From: GCA-2720865 sp047630275
GTDB lineage: Bacteria > Bdellovibrionota > Bacteriovoracia > Bacteriovoracales > Bacteriovoracaceae
NCBI GenBank assembly: GCA_047630275.1
Contig: JBLHVN010000001.1
Location: 1,674,001-1,738,000, forward strand
Direction of reading: 5' to 3'
DNA: 64,000 nt
A model generated the notes under the pieces. The model saw nothing but the letters and a program-made list of their open reading frames with translations. It did no database searches and was not told the origin of the DNA. Position 1 is the first letter of the stretch. The number at the start of each line of letters is the position of its first letter. Both the position numbers and the translations under genes were made by a program. Positions 25,206 through 33,348 of the stretch are shown one piece after another.

Positions 25206-26804
25206 CTAAGGAAGTAGTGAGATAACTCTCTCTTTTCCGATTGTTCTAATAAAGCCAGCTAGCTTTGGACCTTTTTCCCTTGAGATAAGAATATTATACA
25301 TCATAGGGAAGACTTCTTTTGGCTCGAGTTCATTCTTATGAAGGAGCTCATACATCTTTTCGTGGAGGTCTTTATCAGTTGAAATATTATCCCATTCATT
25401 GCCGAGTAATTCTTTAAGACCTGCTAGGTACTGACCTTGTTTTTCATCAGGCTTAATATCTGGTGTGCTTGGGTTGATTTGAAACTTAAAGTCTTCTGGG
25501 GCGTAGTTCTCTAACCAGAAAAGGGCCCTTTGGCTTCTTTCATTAAAACGTCTTTCATCGCGCTCGTTCTTGATCTCATCAGCATAAGCTTCTCTTGCTT
25601 TAGAAATATCACCGTCATTGATCTGAAGGATGTTGCATAGATGGCGGAAGCTAGGCTGAAAAGGCATCTCTTGAGGAATGACATCATCACTATTGATCTG
25701 TGAGATCTCATAAACTCTTTTGGCCATGTTTACTTTCTTCTCATTGCCAGCTTCTTTACCGTAAACAAGACGCTCTTGGCGGTCGAAATCTTCGTAGGTT
25801 TTGATAACATCGAGATCAAAGCTAACTGAGAAATCAACATTTGATTTATAAGAAGCAAAGATCCAGCGAACCATCTCTGGTTCGTAAACATTGAGAACAT
25901 CGTTAACAGTAATAATATTTCCAGTAGATGAACTCATCTTACCACCAGCGCCTTTGATGCTTACAAAGTCATACTGCAAGTAAACTGGTGCTTGCCAATC
26001 ATAAACGGCCTTCACAATTTCTTTTGCTGTTGAGAATGATCCTCCTTGAGACGAGTGATCCTTGCCTCCTGGCTCAAAATCAACCTTTTCAAAAGCCCAT
26101 CTCATAGGCCAGTCAATTCTCCATGGAAGCTTGACTCTTGAAGTAGTGTTCAAATCTTCATTTCCAGAATGCCCACAAGCAGAGCAATCATAAGAGATGG
26201 CCTCATTTGCGTATTGAATGTTCTTTATATCGTGATCCGTATTACATTTTTCACAATAAACTGAAACTGGTTGCCACTCAGACGCTAGGGGAGTTGTTCT
26301 ATGTTCATTTAAGATTGAAGCGATTGCATCTCTATTCTCTAGGGCTTTTTTAATGCCTTCTTTATAAGTTCCTGCCCTATATTGACTGGCTTGATAGATA
26401 GGCTCTACTTCTACTCCGACTTTTTTAACCTGAGCCTCATAGGCCTTTTCTTGATGAGAAGCATAGGACTCATGCTCTCCGTAGGGATCAGGGGTATCAA
26501 CAATAGGCTGGTACATATATTTTTTTAATTCTTCCTGCTTAGGCATATTCAAAGGAACTTTTCTAAAAGTATCGTAGTCATCCCAGCTAAAGATAAAGCG
26601 CACTTTCTTGCCACGTTTTCTAAGAGCGCGGGCCACGAAATCAACAGTAATGGTTTCTCTAAAGTTACCAAAGTGAACAACTCCTGAAGGAGTGATCCCA
26701 CTGGCCAGAACATAGGAGTCTTTATCGCCAATTTGTTTGATAATTCTATCGGCCGTAAAATCGGCCCAATGGACGGGTCCAGCGTTATTATTCTTTTCGG
26801 CCAT
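25206..26804 (-). CDS. lysK: Lysyl-tRNA synthetase, class I
   Basis: A Rossmann-fold (class I) lysyl-tRNA synthetase, not the common class II LysS. The HIGH-like motif is HFGN in SGVVHFGNFRE near residue 42, and the KMSKS-like motif is KMSSSTGN at residue 289. A zinc-binding insertion has CEKCN and CSACG. The 532-residue length and the C-terminal helical anticodon-binding region fit LysRS1. This form is typical of most archaea and scattered bacteria such as alphaproteobacteria and spirochaetes. AAGGAGAG precedes the ATG. It leads the lysK-pepP-small secreted protein operon. Confidence 0.93.
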   Translation of the reverse strand: MAEKNNNAGPVHWADFTADRIIKQIGDKDSYVLASGITPSGVVHFGNFRETITVDFVARALRKRGKKVRFIFSWDDYDTFRKVPLNMPKQEELKKYMYQPIVDTPDPYGEHESYASHQEKAYEAQVKKVGVEVEPIYQASQYRAGTYKEGIKKALENRDAIASILNEHRTTPLASEWQPVSVYCEKCNTDHDIKNIQYANEAISYDCSACGHSGNEDLNTTSRVKLPWRIDWPMRWAFEKVDFEPGGKDHSSQGGSFSTAKEIVKAVYDWQAPVYLQYDFVSIKGAGGKMSSSTGNIITVNDVLNVYEPEMVRWIFASYKSNVDFSVSFDLDVIKTYEDFDRQERLVYGKEAGNEKKVNMAKRVYEISQINSDDVIPQEMPFQPSFRHLCNILQINDGDISKAREAYADEIKNERDERRFNERSQRALFWLENYAPEDFKFQINPSTPDIKPDEKQGQYLAGLKELLGNEWDNISTDKDLHEKMYELLHKNELEPKEVFPMMYNILISREKGPKLAGFIRTIGKERVISLLP

Positions 26805-26955
26805 GGTGCTCTCCTTAATTCTTTCTTTTTATTTTTTCCAACCTATCAAACCTGCGATAATGCGTAAATTATGATAATCGTGTATGCCACATCGTGTCTA
26901 TGTAATTCTTAAGAGGGCCTTTGCAAGCTTAGGTGTTTAGGCATACTATTCACTT

Positions 26956-27147
26956 ATGATTGCAATGTTATTAAAAGGTCTTATTTTTTATTTTCTCTTT
27001 GTCTTTATAAGAAATATCTTCTTTGGATATAAGAGTTATCAGCGAGTAAAAGAAGGAATGAACCCCGGTGTAAAGCCAGGTCCAAGGCAGAGAACTGCTC
27101 ATTCAGATGATGTCTTAGAAGCTGAATATAGAGTCATCAAAGACTAG
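26956..27147 (+). CDS. Small single-helix membrane protein
   Basis: 63 residues: a hydrophobic N-terminal helix (residues about 3-26), then a basic and polar tail ending LEAEYRVIKD. The tail shape, with a conserved-looking EAEYR(V/I)I end, recalls small DUF4834-type proteins, but the match is weak. It is divergent from lysK. No ribosome binding site of standard form is visible before ATG 26956; the second Met at codon 4 is an alternative start. Confidence 0.5.
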   Translation: MIAMLLKGLIFYFLFVFIRNIFFGYKSYQRVKEGMNPGVKPGPRQRTAHSDDVLEAEYRVIKD

Positions 27148-27166
27148 CCTGCCTCAAATTTGGGGA

Positions 27167-27190
27167 AAATGTGAGTTTTCCTTCACATTT
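27167..27190 (+). terminator. Hairpin after the small membrane protein gene
   Basis: AAATGTGA and TCACATTT pair across an 8-base loop, 20 bases after the stop at 27147. The T tract is short, so termination is plausible but not certain. Confidence 0.4.
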
Positions 27191-27316
27191 CAAGCAAGGC
27201 ACTCCTCTTCATTTTTTGACCTAAGTCTCCAAAAATTGGGAAATTTTAAGAATTTCACAAAGTATGCTCCGAGCTTCGGGGATAATGATTAGGTATCAAT
27301 CACTCTGGAGTAGCTG

Positions 27317-27679
27317 ATGAAAAATGCAAATGTCTTAATTGTTGGAAACCAAGAAAACATGAGTGAAGTCTTCTTGGACCAGGGGATGACGGTCATTAAG
27401 GTGGCCTGCTTAGAGGAAGCTAGAGAGGCCCTTAAGAGCTATAGCTTTGATGTGGTTGTTACTGATGTAACGGTCCCGATGATGGATGGGCTAGAGATAG
27501 CAAAGCTTGTGTATTCAGAACTCCCTGTGGTGGCCATAAGTAACAATAGTGATCACTCGGGAAGATTCAGCAATATCTGTGACTGTATTATTGAAAAACT
27601 GGACATTGAAGACAGGCTTTATTTTGCGGCCCTAAAGGCCATCGAGCGCAGGAATATGGGTATTGCATTTGCCGCATAG
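27317..27679 (+). CDS. Single-domain receiver (CheY-like) protein with altered acidic pocket
   Basis: 120 residues, one receiver domain and nothing else. The phosphoacceptor aspartate is Asp50 in VVVTDVTVPMMDG, the conserved switch position is in VVAISNN, and the lysine is in CIIEKLD. The pair of acidic residues that normally follows the first strand and holds Mg2+ is replaced by Asn11-Gln12 (LIVGNQEN). Phosphorylation is therefore probably weak or absent. TGGAG precedes the ATG. There is no kinase gene next to it; the dacB gene starts 125 bases downstream on the same strand. Confidence 0.75.
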   Translation: MKNANVLIVGNQENMSEVFLDQGMTVIKVACLEEAREALKSYSFDVVVTDVTVPMMDGLEIAKLVYSELPVVAISNNSDHSGRFSNICDCIIEKLDIEDRLYFAALKAIERRNMGIAFAA

Positions 27680-27803
27680 AGTCATCAGTAACTTAGCTAA
27701 TATCCTGAAAATATAGGCCTTTTCACTAAGGAAAGTTTACCTACAGTATTTACTAGGCGCGTTGAATATCATAGATCTACCTCTTAAACATGAGGGAGAG
27801 ACC

Positions 27804-29111
27804 ATGAAGCCTGCGCACTTTATTAGAGCTATTTTAGCCGTTTCCATTTTATCCGTTTCAGCACCATCATATTCAGGGCCGATGTTTAAGAGGCTAGTTA
27901 AAGAATATAAGATTGGAAAATATGAAGACCAGAGCTTTTGCTATATTGATGGGGCAGGAAATTTAAAGGGCAACAATCCTCAGATTAAGATCCGTCTTGC
28001 TAGTGTCTCAAAGATCTACACAAGCTTTTGGGCCTTAAGCCGTCTTGGTCCTGACTATCAATACGAAACAAAGTTTTATGTAAAAGATAAGAAAATGCAT
28101 ATTGTTGGGTCTAAAGATCCAATCTTTGATGATAGAAAAGTATTCTATCTTTTAAGTCAGTTCAATGAGCTTGGAATTAAGAAGCTCGATAAAATCACCT
28201 TTGATAAAAATCTTCTTGTTTTTCCTAACAAGAAAAATGCAAGTGAAGATAATTCTCATACGACTTCTGATTATCAAAAATACCTTAACACTTACTTCAA
28301 TACTAAGAAGTGGAGTGAAGGATACTATGATGAGTACTTGAGGCTAAGAAGAATTGCTCCTCAAAATAATGATCAAATCGAATTGATTGAAAAACCTGAG
28401 TTTAAGGTTTCTAAGATTGAATTTTCTGAAGAAGCTCCTTTTGATCTAGAAGGATCTGATGTTACGACTTACTCAATTAAGTCGCTCCCTCTTTATAAAT
28501 ACTTAAAGTTTGTAAATATCGTCTCTAATAATTATATTCCTGAAAAACTCTTTGAGCAGTTATCAGAAAAAGAAGATGTGAATGACTTCTTAGATGAGGC
28601 CATCGGGATTGATAGAGAGAAGATCAAGCTTTATACAGGGTCAGGTCTAATGTCATATGACGATGAAGGAACTCGTTTTGATAATTACTCTACTTGTGAG
28701 ATGACAATTAAGATGATGATCGAACTTAAAAAGATGGTTGAGGCCAATGGGCTCTTTATCCATGACGTTATGGCAGTTCCTGGCGCTGATGGCGGAACTT
28801 TTAGAAGAAGACGTTTTAGTATTCCAGAGTTAACAAATGCTTTTGTTGCTAAGACGGGAACTCTATATCATACAGTGGCCCTAGCAGGTATGCTTTCAAC
28901 AAATATTGGGCTTCGATACTTTGGTATCTTTAATCAAACTGAAGAGATCTGGTCAGCAAGAAAGCTGCAAGATGAAATTGTTCTTCAGCTTTTTAAAGAC
29001 TTTCAAGGACCAGTTAAGTTCCCATATAGAAAAGAAGGCTTTTGGCCTGCGGCAGGTCCTTTAGAAGTGATCAATGAATCTTCGCCTTCTGCTCTAGTTG
29101 AGGTTATGTAG
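27804..29111 (+). CDS. dacB: Secreted D-alanyl-D-alanine endopeptidase/carboxypeptidase, PBP4 (S13) family
   Basis: The ATG at 27804 is chosen because GAGGGAGAG lies just before it and it opens into a signal peptide ending near SAPSYS; a TTG 42 bases upstream is in frame but unsupported. The mature enzyme has the penicillin-binding SxxK motif SVSK (Ser67, Lys70) in IRLASVSKIYTSFW and KTG at 350-352 in VAKTGTLYHTV. The middle motif lies around GSGLMSYD but does not show a standard SxN. The insertion between motifs is typical of S13 enzymes. Family role: hydrolysis of peptidoglycan cross-links. The stop overlaps the ankyrin-repeat gene by one base, as in the Bdellovibrio Bd3459/Bd3460 pair that rounds prey while protecting the predator. 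Confidence 0.85.
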   Translation: MKPAHFIRAILAVSILSVSAPSYSGPMFKRLVKEYKIGKYEDQSFCYIDGAGNLKGNNPQIKIRLASVSKIYTSFWALSRLGPDYQYETKFYVKDKKMHIVGSKDPIFDDRKVFYLLSQFNELGIKKLDKITFDKNLLVFPNKKNASEDNSHTTSDYQKYLNTYFNTKKWSEGYYDEYLRLRRIAPQNNDQIELIEKPEFKVSKIEFSEEAPFDLEGSDVTTYSIKSLPLYKYLKFVNIVSNNYIPEKLFEQLSEKEDVNDFLDEAIGIDREKIKLYTGSGLMSYDDEGTRFDNYSTCEMTIKMMIELKKMVEANGLFIHDVMAVPGADGGTFRRRRFSIPELTNAFVAKTGTLYHTVALAGMLSTNIGLRYFGIFNQTEEIWSARKLQDEIVLQLFKDFQGPVKFPYRKEGFWPAAGPLEVINESSPSALVEVM

Positions 29112-29641
29112 TGAAGATTGTTTCCTTAATTATCTGTGCGCTCCTTCTTGGGAGCGCAAAGCTAAGCCGTGTTGATAAGAATCTAAAATTAGGAATTTTA
29201 AAGAACTCTCCTTCTATGGTTAGTGAGTCCCTAAAGATGGGGGCAAATGCCAATCAAGAGGTAAGCCCCGGGCGAAGCCTTCTTATGGAAGCAAGCTTTA
29301 AGGGTCGCTTCACTGAAGTTAAAGAACTCATAAAAGCAGGGGCTAAGGTTAATTACATAGGTTCAAAGAAAGAGACCGCCCTTCTTCAAGCGGTAAAAGG
29401 GGAGAATCTAAAAGTGGTTAAGCATCTTGTAGAGCAAGGAGCATTAATCAATCATGCCGCAAAATCAGGCACGACAGCTTTAAAGAGCGCAGTATTAAGT
29501 GAGAACATCGAAATAATTAAGTACCTTTTATCAAAAGGCGCTGATCCCACCAAAGAGGGTCTAGGCAAGAAAGACATTAGGTCACTTGCTTTAGAATCAA
29601 CAAATAAAGAAATTGTTAAGTTATTCAGTAAGAAGAAGTAG
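29111..29641 (+). CDS. Ankyrin-repeat protein, probable self-protection partner of the DacB enzyme
   Basis: The GTG start shares its first base with the dacB stop. Residues 1-16 form a short signal-like segment (MKIVSLIICALLLGSA), placing it in the periplasm. Then come about four ankyrin repeats of roughly 33 residues. The clear ones begin at SLLMEASFKGRFTEVKELI, TALLQAVKGENLKVVKHLV and TALKSAVLSENIEIIKYLL. In B. bacteriovorus the ankyrin protein Bd3460, encoded beside the DacB Bd3459, binds DacB enzymes and prevents self-damage. Position, size and repeat content here match that role. The extreme 3' end also encodes half of a terminator stem. Confidence 0.8.
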   Translation: MKIVSLIICALLLGSAKLSRVDKNLKLGILKNSPSMVSESLKMGANANQEVSPGRSLLMEASFKGRFTEVKELIKAGAKVNYIGSKKETALLQAVKGENLKVVKHLVEQGALINHAAKSGTTALKSAVLSENIEIIKYLLSKGADPTKEGLGKKDIRSLALESTNKEIVKLFSKKK

Positions 29642-29660
29642 ACCTACTTCTTCTTTTTCT
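29631..29660 (+). terminator. Terminator built from the converging ends of two genes
   Basis: AGAAGAAGTAG (29631-29641) is the exact inverted copy of CTACTTCTTCT (29644-29654), followed by TTTTTCTT. The left arm is the last codons and stop of the ankyrin gene; the right arm is the last codons and stop of the minus-strand small protein. The T run favours use on the plus strand. Confidence 0.7.
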
Positions 29661-29871
29661 TATTCCATTTTTCGTTAGCATCATTGATGCCTTTTTCGTA
29701 CTCAGCAATTTGTTCTGGAGTTAAAGAGCTCACTTCGATGACCTTAGCGCTTTTAAAAGCATTCTTGCCTTGTTCGCACTCATGCTTTGCTCCGTCCATT
29801 TCGGCAGGAACATTCTTACGCCCCTCTTTCATCCAATGAATTTCTTTTCCACAAAATTTACAGTTGGCCAT
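29644..29871 (-). CDS. Small zinc-ribbon-like protein
   Basis: 75 residues. The N-terminus CKFCGKEIHW gives a CxxC knuckle, and KHEC about 25 residues later could complete a zinc site (C-C-H-C). The rest is Lys/Glu-rich and ends in a run of lysines. Its start abuts the stop of the 66-residue gene upstream (shared base), and both follow livF, so it is the last gene of the liv transcript. Function unknown; a small nucleic-acid- or metal-binding protein is possible. Confidence 0.6.
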   Translation of the reverse strand: MANCKFCGKEIHWMKEGRKNVPAEMDGAKHECEQGKNAFKSAKVIEVSSLTPEQIAEYEKGINDANEKWNKKKKK

Positions 29872-30071
29872 TAAATCAATCCTAGTTTTTCTTTTAGTTC
29901 TTCATCCGTCATCTCGCCTTTAGCTACTTGAGCTTGCAAGAAAACAAGTGCCTCTTGAGTATCAGCTCGCTTGTCAGCTGTACACACAGACAAGTCTATA
30001 TGACGTTGGTTTTTTACATGGGATTCTTTAACGATTCTTTTTACGAGTTTGATTGCGTCTTCTGTATTCAT
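29871..30071 (-). CDS. Small cytoplasmic protein of unknown function behind livF
   Basis: 66 residues, strongly helical in appearance, with no membrane segment: a Lys-rich N-terminal helix, a short strand around HIDLSVCTADK and an acidic C-terminal helix (MTDEELKEKLGLI). Its ATG begins one base after the livF stop (TAA-G-ATG), so it is co-translated with the transporter. No family recognised. Confidence 0.55.
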   Translation of the reverse strand: MNTEDAIKLVKRIVKESHVKNQRHIDLSVCTADKRADTQEALVFLQAQVAKGEMTDEELKEKLGLI

Positions 30072-30072
30072 C

Positions 30073-30789
30073 TTAATGTCCTAAATAAGCTTTTTGGATT
30101 TCTTCATTTTCAAGTAAGTCTTTGGCGGGTCCTTCCATTCCAATTTCTCCAGTAGTGAGAACATAGGCCCTGTGGGCAATCTTAAGGGCCGCATAGGCGT
30201 TTTGTTCAACAAGAAGAATTGTTGTGCCTTTTTTGTTTATCTCAACAATAGCATCAAAGATGGCCTGAACTAAGATAGGAGCGATCCCAAGGCTTGGTTC
30301 ATCTAAAAGAAGAAGTTTAGGATTTGCCATGTAAGCGCGGGCAATAGCAAGCATTTGCTGCTCTCCACCAGAGAGGGTTCCTGCTAATTGTTTGGCCCTT
30401 TCTTTAAGCTTTGGAAACAAAGAACACATATAGTCTCTATCTCTTTGAATCCCGTCCTTATCTCGCCTCAAGAAGGCGCCCATGTCTAAGTTCTCTGAAA
30501 TCGTAAGATCAGGAAAGACCATTCTGCCTTCAGGAGATTGAGCAACACCTTTAGCGACGATCTTATTGGCCTCTAAAGTATGAATAGGCTCACCCTTAAA
30601 AAGGATTGATCCTGAACTTGGCTTAAGTAGACCTGAAATTGTGTGAAGAGTTGTTGTTTTTCCTGCTCCGTTAGAGCCTAGGATAGTGACAATCTCTCCT
30701 TCATTTACTTGGAGGTTAATTCCATGGATGGCGTGGATAGCACCATAATGAACATGTAGGTCTTTAACTTCTAACATGGCTGAACTCAT
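30073..30789 (-). CDS. livF: Branched-chain amino acid ABC transporter ATPase LivF
   Basis: ABC ATPase of 238 residues with Walker A GSNGAGKTTT, signature LSGGEQQ, Walker B LLLLDEPSLGIAP and the H-loop replaced by VEQNA, as is usual for LivF. The SLGIAP sequence distinguishes LivF from LivG. It overlaps livG by one base (TAATG). It energises uptake with LivG. Confidence 0.93.
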   Translation of the reverse strand: MSSAMLEVKDLHVHYGAIHAIHGINLQVNEGEIVTILGSNGAGKTTTLHTISGLLKPSSGSILFKGEPIHTLEANKIVAKGVAQSPEGRMVFPDLTISENLDMGAFLRRDKDGIQRDRDYMCSLFPKLKERAKQLAGTLSGGEQQMLAIARAYMANPKLLLLDEPSLGIAPILVQAIFDAIVEINKKGTTILLVEQNAYAALKIAHRAYVLTTGEIGMEGPAKDLLENEEIQKAYLGH

Positions 30790-31568
30790 TATTTCTGCTC
30801 CTCATCTTGGACACCAAGATAGGCCTCTACAACCTTTGGGTTATTCTGAATCTCTGAAGGGTTACCAAAAGCGATCTGCGTTCCATGATCGACTACGTAG
30901 ATCTTTTCACAAACTTCCATAACAAGTTTCATATCATGCTCGATAAGAAGGATCGCAATTTGAAAGTGATCTCTTACCCAGCGGATAAGACCTGTAAGCT
31001 CTTTTGTTTCATTAGGGTTCATGCCCGCTGCTGGCTCATCAAGAAGAAGGACTTTTGGTTTAGTTGCTAAGGCACGAGCAATCTCAAGTCTTCTTTGTTC
31101 TCCATAAGGAAGGTTCTTGGCTAAATGATTGGCCTTAGATTCAAGCTTAAAGATCTTTAAAAGCTCCATGGCCTCTTCTTTAAGCCTTGCTTCTTCTGCG
31201 TGGAATTTCTTTGTTCTGAAGATTGAGGCGAGAACCCCGTACTTCATTCTAAAGTGGCCTGCTAAGCGGATATTGTCCAAAACAGTTAGGTCCTTAAAGA
31301 GCCTAATGTTTTGAAAGGTACGGCAGATTCCATTTTGTGTAATCAAAGCGACATGATCTCCGATAAGAGACTTACCATCTAAGAGAACGTCGCCCTCAGT
31401 TGGCTCATAGATGCCAGTGATCATATTAAAGATAGTAGTTTTACCGGCGCCATTTGGGCCGATGACACCAACTAGGTCTGTCTTACCAAGTTTTAGTGAG
31501 AAGTTATTAACAGCAACGAGTCCACCAAAGCGCATGGTTAGATTCTTTGTCTCTAAGATAGGTTCCAT
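30789..31568 (-). CDS. livG: Branched-chain amino acid ABC transporter ATPase LivG
   Basis: ABC ATPase of 259 residues: Walker A GPNGAGKTTIFN, ICRTFQNIRLF (the LivG-specific Q-loop), NLPYGEQRRLEIARAL signature, Walker B LLLDEPAAGMNP and H-loop LLIEHDM. AAGMNP is diagnostic of LivG. It shares TAATG stop/start junctions with both livM and livF. Confidence 0.94.
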   Translation of the reverse strand: MEPILETKNLTMRFGGLVAVNNFSLKLGKTDLVGVIGPNGAGKTTIFNMITGIYEPTEGDVLLDGKSLIGDHVALITQNGICRTFQNIRLFKDLTVLDNIRLAGHFRMKYGVLASIFRTKKFHAEEARLKEEAMELLKIFKLESKANHLAKNLPYGEQRRLEIARALATKPKVLLLDEPAAGMNPNETKELTGLIRWVRDHFQIAILLIEHDMKLVMEVCEKIYVVDHGTQIAFGNPSEIQNNPKVVEAYLGVQDEEQK

Positions 31569-32443
31569 TACGCTTTCTCCTTTTTACCAAAGAAAGGCAG
31601 GCTGATCTCATGTTTTCCAAAGATCCCGCCCGGTCTCCAAAGCATAAGAATGATAAGAAGAAGAGAGTAGATGACCATCCGCCATTCACTAACAGTGTCT
31701 CCAAAGAATCTTAAAAGCTCTGGGAGGATGGTAAGGATAACCGCGCCAATAACTGAACCAGTAACAGAGCCGAGTCCTCCAAGGATAATCATAAGAAGAA
31801 TGATCACTGACCACATAAAGGTAAAGCCATTAGGATGGAGGAACTGGCTATCGTGAGCAAAGAGGGCTCCCGCTATACCAGCAAAACCAGCACCAATGAC
31901 AAAGGCCATGGTCTTATATTTAAAAGTATAGATTCCCATAGAGTCTGCGGCGATCTCATCTTCACGGATGCTGATGATGGCGCGGCCATGAGTTCCTCTT
32001 AAGAGGTTCACGACAAAGACAATAGTGATCACTACCCAAAGGTAGACCCAAAAGAGGTTTGACCATTTAGGAATACCTGTAAACCCACGAGGTCCACCAA
32101 TTGAATCCATATTCATAATAAAGATTCTAATGATCTCACCAAAACCTAGGGTGGCGATGGCGAGGTAATCTCCACGCAGTCTAAGACAGGGAACTCCAAT
32201 AAGGACTCCAGCAAGAGCGGCAGAGATAAAACCAATTCCACAAGCAATCAAAAGATTAAGTGAATCTAGGATTGGTGGTGCAAAGTAGACACTATAGGCA
32301 GCAGCTGAATAAGCACCAACGGCCCAAAAACCAGCATGACCTAGTGAGAACTGACCACAGATTCCGTTGATGAGATTTAAGCTCACGGCCAATATAATAA
32401 AGATTCCACAAAGAAGGGCTAAGTCGGCAATGTATTGACTCAT
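31568..32443 (-). CDS. livM: Branched-chain amino acid ABC transporter permease LivM
   Basis: An integral membrane permease of 291 residues with about eight to nine helices. INGICGQFSLGHAGFWAVGAY and the cytoplasmic loop GRAIISIREDEIAADSMGI are the LivM hallmarks (the latter contacts the ATPase). Coupled by TAATG to livH upstream and livG downstream. Confidence 0.93.
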   Translation of the reverse strand: MSQYIADLALLCGIFIILAVSLNLINGICGQFSLGHAGFWAVGAYSAAAYSVYFAPPILDSLNLLIACGIGFISAALAGVLIGVPCLRLRGDYLAIATLGFGEIIRIFIMNMDSIGGPRGFTGIPKWSNLFWVYLWVVITIVFVVNLLRGTHGRAIISIREDEIAADSMGIYTFKYKTMAFVIGAGFAGIAGALFAHDSQFLHPNGFTFMWSVIILLMIILGGLGSVTGSVIGAVILTILPELLRFFGDTVSEWRMVIYSLLLIILMLWRPGGIFGKHEISLPFFGKKEKA

Positions 32444-33348
32444 TATACTTTCTCCTTTGTGTTCTTCCCTAAAAGGCCAGAAGGCTTAAAGAGTAAGATT
32501 AAGATGAGGATACCAAAAGCAATGGCGTCTCTATAAGTTGAAACCCAAAAACCAACGACAAGGTTCTCTGCTATGCCTAGAACTAGTCCACCAAGGACAG
32601 CGCCAGGAATGATTCCAATTCCCCCAAGGACTGCGGCTACAAAAGCTTTTAATCCCGGGATAAGTCCCATCATAGGTTCTACTGAGTTGTAGTACATACC
32701 AACTAAGACTCCGGCAGCTCCCGCTAGAGAGGCGCCTAAGAAGAAAGTAAAACTAATGATCTTATTAGTATCAATTCCCATTAACTCTGCTGCATTCTTA
32801 TCAAAACTTGTTGCCCGCATGGCCTTGCCTGTTCTTGTATGATTTACAAGCCAGTAAAGAAAGACCATTAAGATAAAAGTCGTTGAGATGATGACTATTT
32901 GATTTGTTGAGATATAAAGCTCACCAAACTTATAGGTTTGGTTCTCAAAGTCAGTTACTTTAGGAAATGCTTTAGGGTCGGCGCCTATAATATTTTGACC
33001 TGCGTATTGAAACAAAAGAGAAGTTCCAAGGGCCGTAATAAGGGCCGGAATTCTTCCTGCATAACGAATAGGTCTATAGACGATCCGCTCCACTGTAATG
33101 GCCACAAGTCCCGATCCAATCATGGCACAAGGAAAGGCCATCCAAAGAGGCATCCCGGCGGCTATACAATAAAAACCAATAAAGGCCCCAATCATATAAA
33201 ACTCGCCATGGGCAAAGTTGATAAGTTTTATGATCCCGTAAACCATGGTGTAACCCAGGGCCACGAGAGCATAGACTGAACCTTGCGTAATACCGTTTAA
33301 GAGGTAAGTGGCAAGGTCATAGAAAAAAAACGTCGTTTCTTCGCTCAT
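32443..33348 (-). CDS. livH: Branched-chain amino acid ABC transporter permease LivH
   Basis: Permease of 301 residues: NGITQGSVYALVALGYTMVYG near the start, INFAHGEFYMIGA and the coupling loop GKAMRATSFDKNAAELMGID are characteristic of LivH. About eight membrane helices. Its start overlaps the stop of the binding-protein gene (TAATG). Confidence 0.93.
   Translation of the reverse strand: MSEETTFFFYDLATYLLNGITQGSVYALVALGYTMVYGIIKLINFAHGEFYMIGAFIGFYCIAAGMPLWMAFPCAMIGSGLVAITVERIVYRPIRYAGRIPALITALGTSLLFQYAGQNIIGADPKAFPKVTDFENQTYKFGELYISTNQIVIISTTFILMVFLYWLVNHTRTGKAMRATSFDKNAAELMGIDTNKIISFTFFLGASLAGAAGVLVGMYYNSVEPMMGLIPGLKAFVAAVLGGIGIIPGAVLGGLVLGIAENLVVGFWVSTYRDAIAFGILILILLFKPSGLLGKNTKEKV

Noticed and set aside
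32938..33279. Plus-strand open frame of 113 codons inside livH
   Set aside because: Antisense shadow of livH, which is a secure family member.
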